64,000 bases of DNA from Nostoc calcicola FACHB-3891 (lineage in GTDB: Bacteria; Cyanobacteriota; Cyanobacteriia; Cyanobacteriales; Nostocaceae). The notes beneath the pieces were generated by a model. It was given only the letters and a program-made list of their open reading frames with translations, searched no databases and was not told the origin of the DNA. The stretch lies in the NCBI RefSeq assembly GCF_014697355.1, contig NZ_JACJRQ010000009.1, positions 168,440 to 232,439 of the forward strand, read 5' to 3'. The translations under genes were made by a program, and so were the position numbers. This document shows positions 19,826-27,682 of the stretch, piece by piece. The stretch's first letter is position 1, and each line of letters begins with the position of its first letter.

Positions 19826-20617
19826 ATGTTTTTATATCTCTCGAAGTTACTGCCACTATTTTTTTATCCACTAGGACTGGCTTGTGTCAGCTTAGTAGTA
19901 GCATTAGTCACATTGTGGAAACGACCGCGCATTGCGGCGATCGCCATTACTCTAGCATTAACTTTACTGCTGTTTTGCGGCAATGCTTGGATTGCGACAT
20001 CGCTAGTGCGATCGCTTGAATGGCAAAATCTCCCAGCCGCCCAAATACCCAATGCAGAAGCGATTGTGGTTTTGGGTGGTGCTACCAAATCAGCTTTTCC
20101 TCCAAGACCTACCGTTGATTTGAGTGAATCAGGCGATCGCGTCATTTATGCCGCCCAACTTTATCGCCAAAAAAAAGCGCCTATAATCATCCTCAGCGGC
20201 GGGCGGATTGATTGGCGTGGTAGTGGTTCAGCAGAATCGGCAGATATGGCAACAATCCTCACATCTATTGGTATTCCATCCCAGGCAATTGTCCAGGAAC
20301 CAGAGTCTTTAAATACTTATGAAAATGCCGTCAATGTCCGCAAAATTCTGGAAGCGCGTGGCATTAAACAAGTATTATTGATAACTTCGGCAATGCATAT
20401 GCCGCGATCGCTGAAGATTTTTCAACGTCAAGGAATTAACGTGATTCCCGCACCGACTGATTTTCTCGTCAGTCAGGGCGAACTGCAAGAACTCGGCAAC
20501 ACTCCCAAAGCCGCTATACTGAATTTATTACCGGATACTGACAACTTGCACCAATTTACTACCGCTTTAAAAGAGTATATTGGTTCTTTTGTCTATTACT
20601 TACGCGGTTGGCTGTAA
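19826..20617 (+). CDS. YdcF family (DUF218) membrane protein
   Basis: Start ATG 19826 is chosen (about 263 residues). Upstream in-frame codons derive from a repeat and a low-complexity CCCCATCTC tract. Two N-terminal hydrophobic helices (about residues 3-25 and 33-55) precede a DUF218/YdcF domain with AIVVLGGATKSAFPPRPTVD, IIILSGGRIDWRG, ESADMATILTSIGIP, ESLNTYENA and LLITSAMHMPRS, all characteristic of the family (SanA/ElyC/YdcF-like). ElyC and SanA act in envelope biogenesis in enterobacteria; the role here is unknown. The domain probably faces one side of the inner membrane. Confidence 0.88.
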   Translation: MFLYLSKLLPLFFYPLGLACVSLVVALVTLWKRPRIAAIAITLALTLLLFCGNAWIATSLVRSLEWQNLPAAQIPNAEAIVVLGGATKSAFPPRPTVDLSESGDRVIYAAQLYRQKKAPIIILSGGRIDWRGSGSAESADMATILTSIGIPSQAIVQEPESLNTYENAVNVRKILEARGIKQVLLITSAMHMPRSLKIFQRQGINVIPAPTDFLVSQGELQELGNTPKAAILNLLPDTDNLHQFTTALKEYIGSFVYYLRGWL

Positions 20618-20719
20618 TTACAGTAGATTGCAAAGGAGTGAGTACAGATAATCGTAGGGAACATGGCTGTGCCCCTACCCGCGTACTCCTAACTCCTAAC
20701 TCCTAACTTTGTTAAAATT

Positions 20720-20941
20720 ATGTCTAAAAACTTACCTTATATTATTCCATCGCCTCCACCCCAAGTTGAGGAAGGTTTTGCCACTTACCAAACAACCCAT
20801 CAGTTTTATCATGAAGTTCAGACGCGGGAAGAGTTTCGGCGTCATTGTGAATGGTATTACACGACAGCAGAACAGAACCGCCAAGACTTACAAAAAATGC
20901 GCGGCGAACTGAATATTTTCCAGTGGTTTCGCCGCCGATGA
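20720..20941 (+). CDS. Small conserved-looking hypothetical protein (73 aa)
   Basis: The 73-residue product has a Pro-rich N-terminus (IIPSPPPQVEEGFATYQ) and a helical, charged C-terminal half (EEFRRHCEWYYTTAEQNRQD, then ELNIFQWFRRR). The amino acid use is coherent and the stop lies 2 bases from the convergent ftrV stop. I do not recognise a function. The helical tail could mediate a protein contact. Confidence 0.6.
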   Translation: MSKNLPYIIPSPPPQVEEGFATYQTTHQFYHEVQTREEFRRHCEWYYTTAEQNRQDLQKMRGELNIFQWFRRR

Positions 20942-20942
20942 A

Positions 20943-21197
20943 TTAAATCACTTCTAACTCGTTTTCACGTAAATGAGCTTTAAATTTTTTAGTAAACTGG
21001 ACTAAAATCGGCAGATTAGCGCTTACAGGTCTACCTTGCCATTGAGTGACAATACCTATAACATCGCCTTCTGTGCCTTTGAGGTCAAAAGCTTGATTTC
21101 GATGTTCAGGATGATGATAGATTACCACCGAATCTTTAACGCGCACGCGATCGCCAACTTTCATAACAACATTTACACCTAGCATTTGCTTTTCCAC
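20943..21197 (-). CDS. ftrV: Ferredoxin-thioredoxin reductase variable chain
   Basis: The conserved SH3-like FTR alpha (variable) subunit is clear: KVGDRVRVKDSVVIYHHPEH, AFDLKGTEGDVIGIV, QWQGRPVSANLPILVQF and FKAHLRENELEV. It pairs with the catalytic [4Fe-4S] beta subunit (FtrC, not in the window) to pass electrons from photosystem I-reduced ferredoxin to thioredoxins. The reading is 84 residues from 21197. An internal ATG at 21176 (about 77 residues) is nearer the usual beginning, so the exact start is uncertain. Confidence 0.95.
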   Translation of the reverse strand: MEKQMLGVNVVMKVGDRVRVKDSVVIYHHPEHRNQAFDLKGTEGDVIGIVTQWQGRPVSANLPILVQFTKKFKAHLRENELEVI

Positions 21198-21603
21198 AAG
21201 TATCTGCTACAAAATATATGATTAAACCAGATAAAATTTGATTTAATCAGCTATTTCTTGACGCTTCACAGGGGTGCGACGGCGCATTGAACCCTCCGCG
21301 TCCAGGCACGTCTTAGCCATCCGTGCATACTTTTCTCAGTTTTTTGCCGCGTTAATGTGTATCGCCCTCACCCTCCGCTTTTACCTGAAAACCAGGGAAA
21401 CGAAAAAAATCAAGCGATATCAGATGTCCTGACTGCTTTGGCAAGAGATGCAACCTTTTTATCTTCAGGGTAACTGAAACTCTAAGTCAAGAATTTTTAC
21501 ACAACTCAGCAAAGAGAAGTTTGACAATGGGCTAAAATTGAGCCAAGCTAACCAAAGCAAAGCGTCATGAGAGCGATCGCCATCAATTTTAATCAAGTGT
21601 TAC
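21198..21603. other. Intergenic region between ftrV and the Uma2 gene
   Basis: About 400 bases hold the divergent promoters of ftrV and the Uma2-type gene. I see no repeat family member, tRNA or convincing terminator. A G/C-rich stretch (21275-21400) differs in composition from its surroundings but forms no structure I can support. Confidence 0.4.
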
Positions 21604-22212
21604 ATGACTCAAGCTTTACCCCAACCCATAACCTACGAAGAATTTCTCAAGTGGTATCCCAATGATGGCAAGCGCTACGAGTTGCATCAGGGAGTAATTG
21701 TTCAGATGCCACCTCCAAGTGGAAAACACGAAAATGTTACAGGTTTTCTAACGGTACAAATTGGGTTTCAACTTTTGCAAATGGGTTTACCCTATCGCAT
21801 ACCCAAAACTGCATTTGTAAAAACAGGTGATTCAATCTACTCTCCTGATATTTTATTGTTGAATCATGAAAATTTGGTCAACGAACCTTTGTGGGAGAAA
21901 CAATCAACTGTAATTCAACCCGAATCTGTCCCTCTGGTAATTGAAGTTGTTAGCACTAATTGGCGTGATGACTATCACGATAAATTCGGGGATTATGAGG
22001 AAATGGGTATTCCCGAATATTGGATTTTGGATTACGCTGCGCTGGGAGGTAAAAAGTTTATCGGAAATCCCAAACAACCTACTATTTTTGTATGTGAATT
22101 AGTAGATGAAGAATATCAAATGACTGCATTTACTGGTAATAACTTAATTGTCTCTCCGACCTTACCCCAACTCAATTTAACCGCACAGCAAATTTTTGAT
22201 TCGGCTTTTTAA
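21604..22212 (+). CDS. Uma2 family (DUF820) putative endonuclease
   Basis: The 202-residue protein has the usual opening PITYEEFLKWYPNDGKRYEL and a PD-(D/E)XK-like core: YSPDILLLN supplies the Asp and VPLVIEVVS the Glu. GDYEEMGIPEYWILD is also diagnostic. These genes are extremely multiplied in filamentous cyanobacteria. Nuclease activity is inferred from the fold; the biological role is unknown. It stands alone here. Confidence 0.9.
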   Translation: MTQALPQPITYEEFLKWYPNDGKRYELHQGVIVQMPPPSGKHENVTGFLTVQIGFQLLQMGLPYRIPKTAFVKTGDSIYSPDILLLNHENLVNEPLWEKQSTVIQPESVPLVIEVVSTNWRDDYHDKFGDYEEMGIPEYWILDYAALGGKKFIGNPKQPTIFVCELVDEEYQMTAFTGNNLIVSPTLPQLNLTAQQIFDSAF

Positions 22213-22275
22213 ATTAGGGATATTTACCAATAAAAATACATCGCTTGCTGGGTAGATAATTTATTTACTTAAAAA

Positions 22276-23268
22276 CTATTGTAAAAAATACCCAAAACTC
22301 CAATGATAAACACCGTAAACAATTTCTCCATCAACTTCCTCAAGCCTTAAAAACTCCCGCCAATCTTCCAAAACCTCTTCAACATCATATTCATCAACAT
22401 CAATTCTGCTAGCAATGGTTTCTGCTGATGATGAACCTTCCGCCAACACCTTTAAGACAGATAATTTCAATTCCCTCTGTTCACTAGATAAATTTACAGG
22501 AATCATCTTGTCCAAATGCTGCTGATAATAAGCTTCTAAACCAGGGGGAAGTCCGTCAAACTCTTTAGAAATAGTAGGTAAAATCTGGCTGAGGTAAAGA
22601 AAATTGTTTTCGCTGTTGGCTATTAGCTGTGCTGTGAGTTCTTCGTCATTGTTGACATAGCGCCGAATATATGCTTCGATATCCTCGCGGTTTTGTTCTG
22701 GGTAGGCTGCCAAGTCGAGAACTTGGGAAGGTGCTTCTATCAACAAACCGGATTTTGTTTTCAGGAATGGGCGACGGGTGAGGAGAAAATACACTCCTTG
22801 GGGCAGATATCTGGGAAGATAAAAGATATTTGAGCCTATGCTTTGGTGACTGGTGTCAATAGCATCTAAGGCATCAATAGCAATAATCAACTTTTGCTCT
22901 GGGTTTAGCTGGTCGCTGACTTGCTGGAGGAGAGAATATAAAGACGTATCGCCAGAAGTTTGGGCAAGTTGGGTGCAGGTAGATGTGAGAAATTCTTCAG
23001 CGCGATTTTTACCTGGTAGTTGGGCATTGTAATAGATGACGTGGGGATCTTCTTGGACGTACTTGGCGAGGATGGCACTTTTGCCGCTACCAGGTGCGCC
23101 TATTATGGTAAAGTAACCGCGATCGTGATGTTGGAGAAAGTTGGAGATGGCAGTGAAGACGAAGGTGCGGCCTACAAAGTTTTGACTTTTTTCGAGAATG
23201 ACTTGTTGAAATTCTCTTGGGTAGGAGGGGGAATTGATTGGCGTTGGGGGTCGAGGTGAAGTGTTCAT
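22276..23268 (-). CDS. Compact NACHT/AAA STAND ATPase (third gene of operon)
   Basis: The 330-residue protein consists almost wholly of a NACHT-like ATPase with Walker A GAPGSGKS (about residues 57-64), Walker B LIIAIDALDAID and the downstream VYFLLTRRPF. A winged-helix-like tail ends YGVYHWSFGYFLQ. It closely resembles the central part of the protein at 25481 (shared pattern FVFTAISNFLQ / FVFNEFEKFLK and LTRR), so the two are paralogues. It begins 4 bases after the stop of the WD40 gene, implying one operon. It lacks any obvious effector or sensor domain of its own. Confidence 0.82.
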   Translation of the reverse strand: MNTSPRPPTPINSPSYPREFQQVILEKSQNFVGRTFVFTAISNFLQHHDRGYFTIIGAPGSGKSAILAKYVQEDPHVIYYNAQLPGKNRAEEFLTSTCTQLAQTSGDTSLYSLLQQVSDQLNPEQKLIIAIDALDAIDTSHQSIGSNIFYLPRYLPQGVYFLLTRRPFLKTKSGLLIEAPSQVLDLAAYPEQNREDIEAYIRRYVNNDEELTAQLIANSENNFLYLSQILPTISKEFDGLPPGLEAYYQQHLDKMIPVNLSSEQRELKLSVLKVLAEGSSSAETIASRIDVDEYDVEEVLEDWREFLRLEEVDGEIVYGVYHWSFGYFLQ

Positions 23269-23271
23269 ATT

Positions 23272-25494
23272 TTATTCGACATTTTCCAACCGGAAAAAAT
23301 GTACTCTTCCTAAAGAGTCCCCAGCCACAATTGTCACCCCATCTACTGCAACAGCGCAGCAAGGAAATGGAGCCTCTCCTGTAAAAGTGGCAATTTCTTT
23401 CCCACTTTCTAGATTCCAGAGTTTGAGTGTCTTGTCATATGAGGCAGAAATTACCTGCTTGCCATCAGGGGTGAGGGCTACTGCATATACCGAGTCGCTA
23501 TGGCCTTGGAAAGTCCGCTTATTTTCCCCAGTTTCTAAATTCCAGAGTTTGAGTGTCTTGTCATCTGAAGCAGAAATCACCTGCTTGCCATCAGGGGTAA
23601 GGGCTACCGCATATACCAAACCGCTATGACCTTGGAAAGTAAGCTCATTTTCCCCAGTTTCCAAATTCCAGAGTTTGAGTGTGTTGTCATGTGAACCAGA
23701 AATCACCTGTTTGCCATTCGGAGTGAGAGCTACTGCTGTTACCGAATCGCTATGACTGTGGAAAGTAAGCTCATTTTCCCCAGTTTCCAAATTCCAGAGT
23801 TTGAGTGTGTTGTCATGTGAACCAGAAATCACCTGTTTGCCATTCGGAGTGAGAGCTACTGCTGTTACCGAATCGCTATGACTGTGGAAAGTAAGCTCAT
23901 TTTCCCCAGTTTCCAAATTCCAGAGTTTGAGTGTGTTGTCAAATGAACCAGAAATCATCTGCTTGCCATTCGGAGTGAGGGCTACTGTTCTTACCCAGTT
24001 ACTATGACCGTGGTAAGTGCCCTCATTCTCGCCAGTTTCCAGATTCCAGAGCTTGAGTGTGTTGTCATGTGAACCAGAAATCACCCGCTTACCATCGGGA
24101 GTGAGAGCTAGTGCTGTTACTAAACTGCTATGACCGTGGAAAGTATGCTCATCCTCGCCAGTTTCCAAATTCCAGAGTTTGAGTGTGTTGTCATATGAAC
24201 CAGAAATCACCTGTTTGTTATCGGGAGTGAGAGCTACTGCTGTTACCAAACTGCTATGACCGTGGAAAGTATGCTCATCCTCGCCAGTTTCCAAATTCCA
24301 GAGTTTGAGTGTGTTGTCGTATGAACCAGAAATTACCTGCCTGCCATCGGGGGTGAGAGCTACTGTTCTTACCGAGCCGCTATGACCGTGGAAAGTACGC
24401 TCATCATCCGCAGTTTCCAGATTCCAGAGTTTGAGTGTCCTGTCATGTGAACCAGAAATCACGTACTTGCCATCAGGGGTGAGGGCTATTGCTGTTATTA
24501 AACTGCTATGACCGTAAAAAGTACGCTCATCTTCCCCAGTTTTCAGATTCCAGAGTTTGAGTGTGTTGTCACCTGAACCAGAAATCACCCGCTTGCCATC
24601 GGGGGTAAGGGCTATTGCTGTTACCCAGCTGCTATGACCGTAGAAAGTACGCTCATCATTGGCAGTTTCCAAATTCCAGATTTTGAGTGTCCTGTCATCT
24701 GAACCAGAAATCACCCGCTTACCATCGGGAGTGACAACTACTGCTGTTACCGAGTCGCTATGACCGTAGAAAGTATGCTCATTCTCCCCAGTTTCCAGAT
24801 TCCAGAGTTTGAGTGTGTTGTCATCTGAACCAGAAATTACCTGCTTGCCATCGGGGGTGAGGGCTATTGCTGTTACCCAGCTGCTATGACCGTGGAAAGT
24901 ACGCTCATCATCGGCAGTTTCCAAATTCCAGAGTTTGAGTGTGTTGTCACTTGAACCAGAAATCACCTGTTTGCCATCGGGGGTGAGGGCTATTGCTGTT
25001 ACCCAGCTGCTATGACCTGTAAGGGTAAAAAGTAAACTTCCGCCAGGGGAAATTAAATTAGATATTAATGGACGCAACCAAGGTAAAACTTGCTGCTGTT
25101 TTGCTACTTTAAGCATTGTTTCAATTTCCGGTACTGCAAAGTGTTGCATTCGCCCCCACAATTGCCCTACCAGTTGCATTTTATCTTTTTTTAAAATATG
25201 CCTTGACAGTCGCAACGCTCCTTGAATTAACTTCAGCGTTTTGATTTGCTCTAAATTATATTTCGGCTTGTTTAATATTTCCGAGTCGTTAATTAAATCA
25301 TAATCTTCAATTAGTGACTGTACGTCAAAATCAGAATGATTGATTTTAGCATTGATAAAATCAAAATCAGTTAGTCTTTTATAAAGTGTTTTCCACTTTC
25401 CTATCTTGGCTTTAACACGAGGGTCAATGAGGATGGTTCGTTGGTCACTTAAGGATAACTGAGCAAATTTTTCAGCAAAACTACTCATCTTCAT
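23272..25494 (-). CDS. WD40 repeat sensor protein, 14 blades
   Basis: The N-terminal 155 residues are helical (FAEKFAQLSLSDQRTILIDP and onwards). Thirteen near-identical 42-residue WD40 repeats follow (pattern GHSxxVTAIALTPDGKQVIS, GSxDNTLKLWNLETG) plus one divergent last blade (EIATFTGEAPFPCCAVAVDG). Fourteen blades fit two seven-bladed propellers. Possible starts are GTG 25500, ATG 25494 and ATG 25488, all overlapping the end of the preceding NACHT gene, so translation is probably coupled. The helical N-terminus is what normally links NACHT and WD40 in single-chain STAND proteins, so this looks like the sensor half of a split protein. Confidence 0.88.
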   Translation of the reverse strand: MKMSSFAEKFAQLSLSDQRTILIDPRVKAKIGKWKTLYKRLTDFDFINAKINHSDFDVQSLIEDYDLINDSEILNKPKYNLEQIKTLKLIQGALRLSRHILKKDKMQLVGQLWGRMQHFAVPEIETMLKVAKQQQVLPWLRPLISNLISPGGSLLFTLTGHSSWVTAIALTPDGKQVISGSSDNTLKLWNLETADDERTFHGHSSWVTAIALTPDGKQVISGSDDNTLKLWNLETGENEHTFYGHSDSVTAVVVTPDGKRVISGSDDRTLKIWNLETANDERTFYGHSSWVTAIALTPDGKRVISGSGDNTLKLWNLKTGEDERTFYGHSSLITAIALTPDGKYVISGSHDRTLKLWNLETADDERTFHGHSGSVRTVALTPDGRQVISGSYDNTLKLWNLETGEDEHTFHGHSSLVTAVALTPDNKQVISGSYDNTLKLWNLETGEDEHTFHGHSSLVTALALTPDGKRVISGSHDNTLKLWNLETGENEGTYHGHSNWVRTVALTPNGKQMISGSFDNTLKLWNLETGENELTFHSHSDSVTAVALTPNGKQVISGSHDNTLKLWNLETGENELTFHSHSDSVTAVALTPNGKQVISGSHDNTLKLWNLETGENELTFQGHSGLVYAVALTPDGKQVISASDDKTLKLWNLETGENKRTFQGHSDSVYAVALTPDGKQVISASYDKTLKLWNLESGKEIATFTGEAPFPCCAVAVDGVTIVAGDSLGRVHFFRLENVE

Positions 25495-27103
25495 CCTCAC
25501 CCTGTTTTAAGCTTGCCCACAATTGGTCATTAGAGTCGGAAATCAGACGCGTAACCTCTTGCCAATCAATATTATTGATCTTTTTTTCTTTCTTGAGAGT
25601 TGGTTGATCGCTGAGGAAATCTGCAAAACTTTGGTGATATATTGAATAATATTCTTCCTGATTTTGGTTTTGTTTTCTCAGGAATTCTGGCCACTTATTA
25701 TTCATAAGTTCCCAAACATCATCTTCATTTCTACCAGTAATACGGGCAATAGATCCACAAGAAATTGGTTTTCCTACCTCAACCAGTACACAGAGAATAA
25801 TTGCATTTGTCCGCTTGTGGGCAGTTTCCATTCTCATACGCTGCCAATGTTGTTGATAATAATCCTGAAGTCCATCAGGTAATGCCTCTAAACTTAGGTC
25901 TTGATAATCTCCTCTAGCAATACTAGGTAAGACATAGTAGAGGTACATAAAATTGTTTTCACTTTTTTGTGCTACCTGTTCAATAAAATATGGCGGTGAA
26001 ATATTGCGTTTCTGAATCCATGTCTTCAGTCCACTATGTTCTGGCTCATCATTGACAAATGAGCTAATATAGTCTTTGACATCTTTGTGATTAAATTCCT
26101 CATACTGCCTCGCCGTTAAATCTAACTCTTGCTGGATAACTCCTTCAGTTAGCAAGCGCTTTTCGTTTTGGGGATAGCGTCGCCTAGTTAGCAGAAAATA
26201 TATTTTGTCTGGCAGATTTTTGGATAAATCTAAAAGATTTCCTGACCCTGGTTGCTCGACTTCATCCAGAGCATCAACTACAATTATCAAGCGTTCATTA
26301 TTTACCAGCTTTTCACTAACTTTCGTCAGCAAAGTAGGTAAATTATCATTCTCTGCATTTTGTAACTGATAGCGATTAATCAGTTGTTGACGAATACTTT
26401 GCAAAAATTGTTCTGGTGTATTGCGACCTTCTGCCCGAATATTGAAGTAGCAAATAGCTTTGTATTTTAAGACTGCTTTGGCTGCGATCGCACTTTTCCC
26501 CATCCCCGCATCCCCAATCACAGTAAAATAACCCTTGGGATGCTCCTTAAGGAATTTCTCAAACTCATTAAATACAAATACCCGCCCACAAAACGCCTTA
26601 GTTTTCTCTTCAATTAAGGCTTTAAACTCATCTGGATATGGAGTTGCTTTTGGCGGTTCTGTAAATGGCTTCAGGTGTTCTTGAAGTTCTAAATGAGTTA
26701 GAACTTCTCCAGGATTAATAGAAAGTTTCGCCACACTGACAAAAACTTGATGAAATTCCTGAACCTCAGCTAAATTTATTTTTGCTTTTTGTGCCTTATT
26801 GTTTAAGGTATTCCATTCCTGATTATTGATAGCCAATGCCTGTTCTGCAAAAGCTGTGTAAAAAGTTCTTTTAATTTCTTTATCTCTAAAAAAACTCAGT
26901 ATATAATCAGCCTTAAATACTCCATACTCCACCAAAGCATAAGCATAAACACCTTCAAAATCTTTGGGAGGCTGTATTGGATCGAGGTTTAAACGTTTTA
27001 AAATTTTAATAATATATTCGTTACGTTGAGCCTGCTGGATAGCGAGAGAAACAGTAGCAGGTGCAATAGTTTTAATAGTATTAATTACAGGGTCAATATT
27101 CAT
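25481..27103 (-). CDS. NACHT STAND ATPase with N-terminal helical domain
   Basis: The 540-residue protein has a helical N-terminal domain (about residues 1-150), then a NACHT ATPase (about 170-400) with Walker A GDAGMGKS (about 197), Walker B LIIVVDALDEVEQ and YFLLTRRRYP. A winged-helix segment ends YYSIYHQSFADFLSDQ. It is the first gene of a minus-strand operon with the WD40 and second NACHT genes. STAND proteins act as ligand-gated switches in signalling or antiphage defence; no enzymatic effector such as a nuclease or TIR is evident here. The family is confident, the role is not. Confidence 0.87.
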   Translation of the reverse strand: MNIDPVINTIKTIAPATVSLAIQQAQRNEYIIKILKRLNLDPIQPPKDFEGVYAYALVEYGVFKADYILSFFRDKEIKRTFYTAFAEQALAINNQEWNTLNNKAQKAKINLAEVQEFHQVFVSVAKLSINPGEVLTHLELQEHLKPFTEPPKATPYPDEFKALIEEKTKAFCGRVFVFNEFEKFLKEHPKGYFTVIGDAGMGKSAIAAKAVLKYKAICYFNIRAEGRNTPEQFLQSIRQQLINRYQLQNAENDNLPTLLTKVSEKLVNNERLIIVVDALDEVEQPGSGNLLDLSKNLPDKIYFLLTRRRYPQNEKRLLTEGVIQQELDLTARQYEEFNHKDVKDYISSFVNDEPEHSGLKTWIQKRNISPPYFIEQVAQKSENNFMYLYYVLPSIARGDYQDLSLEALPDGLQDYYQQHWQRMRMETAHKRTNAIILCVLVEVGKPISCGSIARITGRNEDDVWELMNNKWPEFLRKQNQNQEEYYSIYHQSFADFLSDQPTLKKEKKINNIDWQEVTRLISDSNDQLWASLKQGEDEDE

Positions 27104-27253
27104 CTTTACTGTGGTCAGAGCAGATTACAATACCATTACTTTATCGCATATTCACGTAGTACATGATTTTACAACTTCCCAGAGCGATCGCCATAATATA
27201 TCGACACAGCATCACATAAGATATAGCAGTTATCCTTTAGGTGAGTTACACCT

Positions 27254-27282
27254 GTAGGGGCACGGCACTGCCGTGCCCCTAC
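27254..27282. repeat. Palindromic GTAGGGGC-family repeat
   Basis: A 29-base palindrome with the CACGGCACTGCCGTG centre, upstream of the STAND operon. It lies in a 579-base gap (27104-27682) that otherwise contains the 42-base tandem repeat. Confidence 0.85.
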
Positions 27283-27454
27283 ACCTTGGTATATAATTTT
27301 GTACCGCATCTGAATGGAAAGCGTTATAAACGATCGCCTTTACCAAAGTCATGTAGATTTATCTGTAGTGCGATCGCTCAACTTTATCGGCTCACCAGTC
27401 ACCCTGAATGTAAAAGTTATTCTTAGCAAGATTGCAACATTTCTTCTTAACATC

Positions 27455-27664
27455 GTAATATTCATCACCAACATTACGACATTCATAAGCAATCTTGTAA
27501 TATTCATCACCAACATTACAACATTCTTTATCGATCGCGTAATATTCATCACCAACATTACGACATTCATAAGCAATATTGTAATATTCATCACCAACAT
27601 TACAACATTCTTTATCGATCGCGTAATATTCATCATCAACATGACGATATTTCGCTATAACCTA
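27455..27664. repeat. 42-bp tandem repeat (five units, two alternating variants)
   Basis: Units start at 27455, 27497, 27539, 27581 and 27623. Each begins GTAATATTCATCACCAACAT, and the ends alternate between ATAAGCAAT.TT and TTTATCGATCGC, giving an 84-base higher-order period. Because 42 is a multiple of three, both strands stay open across the array, but the translations are simple hydrophobic repeats without a credible start. The array lies just beyond the 3' end of the PP2C gene. Confidence 0.9.
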
Positions 27665-27682
27665 TTCTCTATTCCCCATTCC

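Noticed and set aside
21260..21400. Possible structured RNA (such as SRP or 6S RNA) in the ftrV-Uma2 gap
   Set aside because: The stretch is G/C-richer than its flanks, but I found no consistent pairing or conserved signature of these RNAs.
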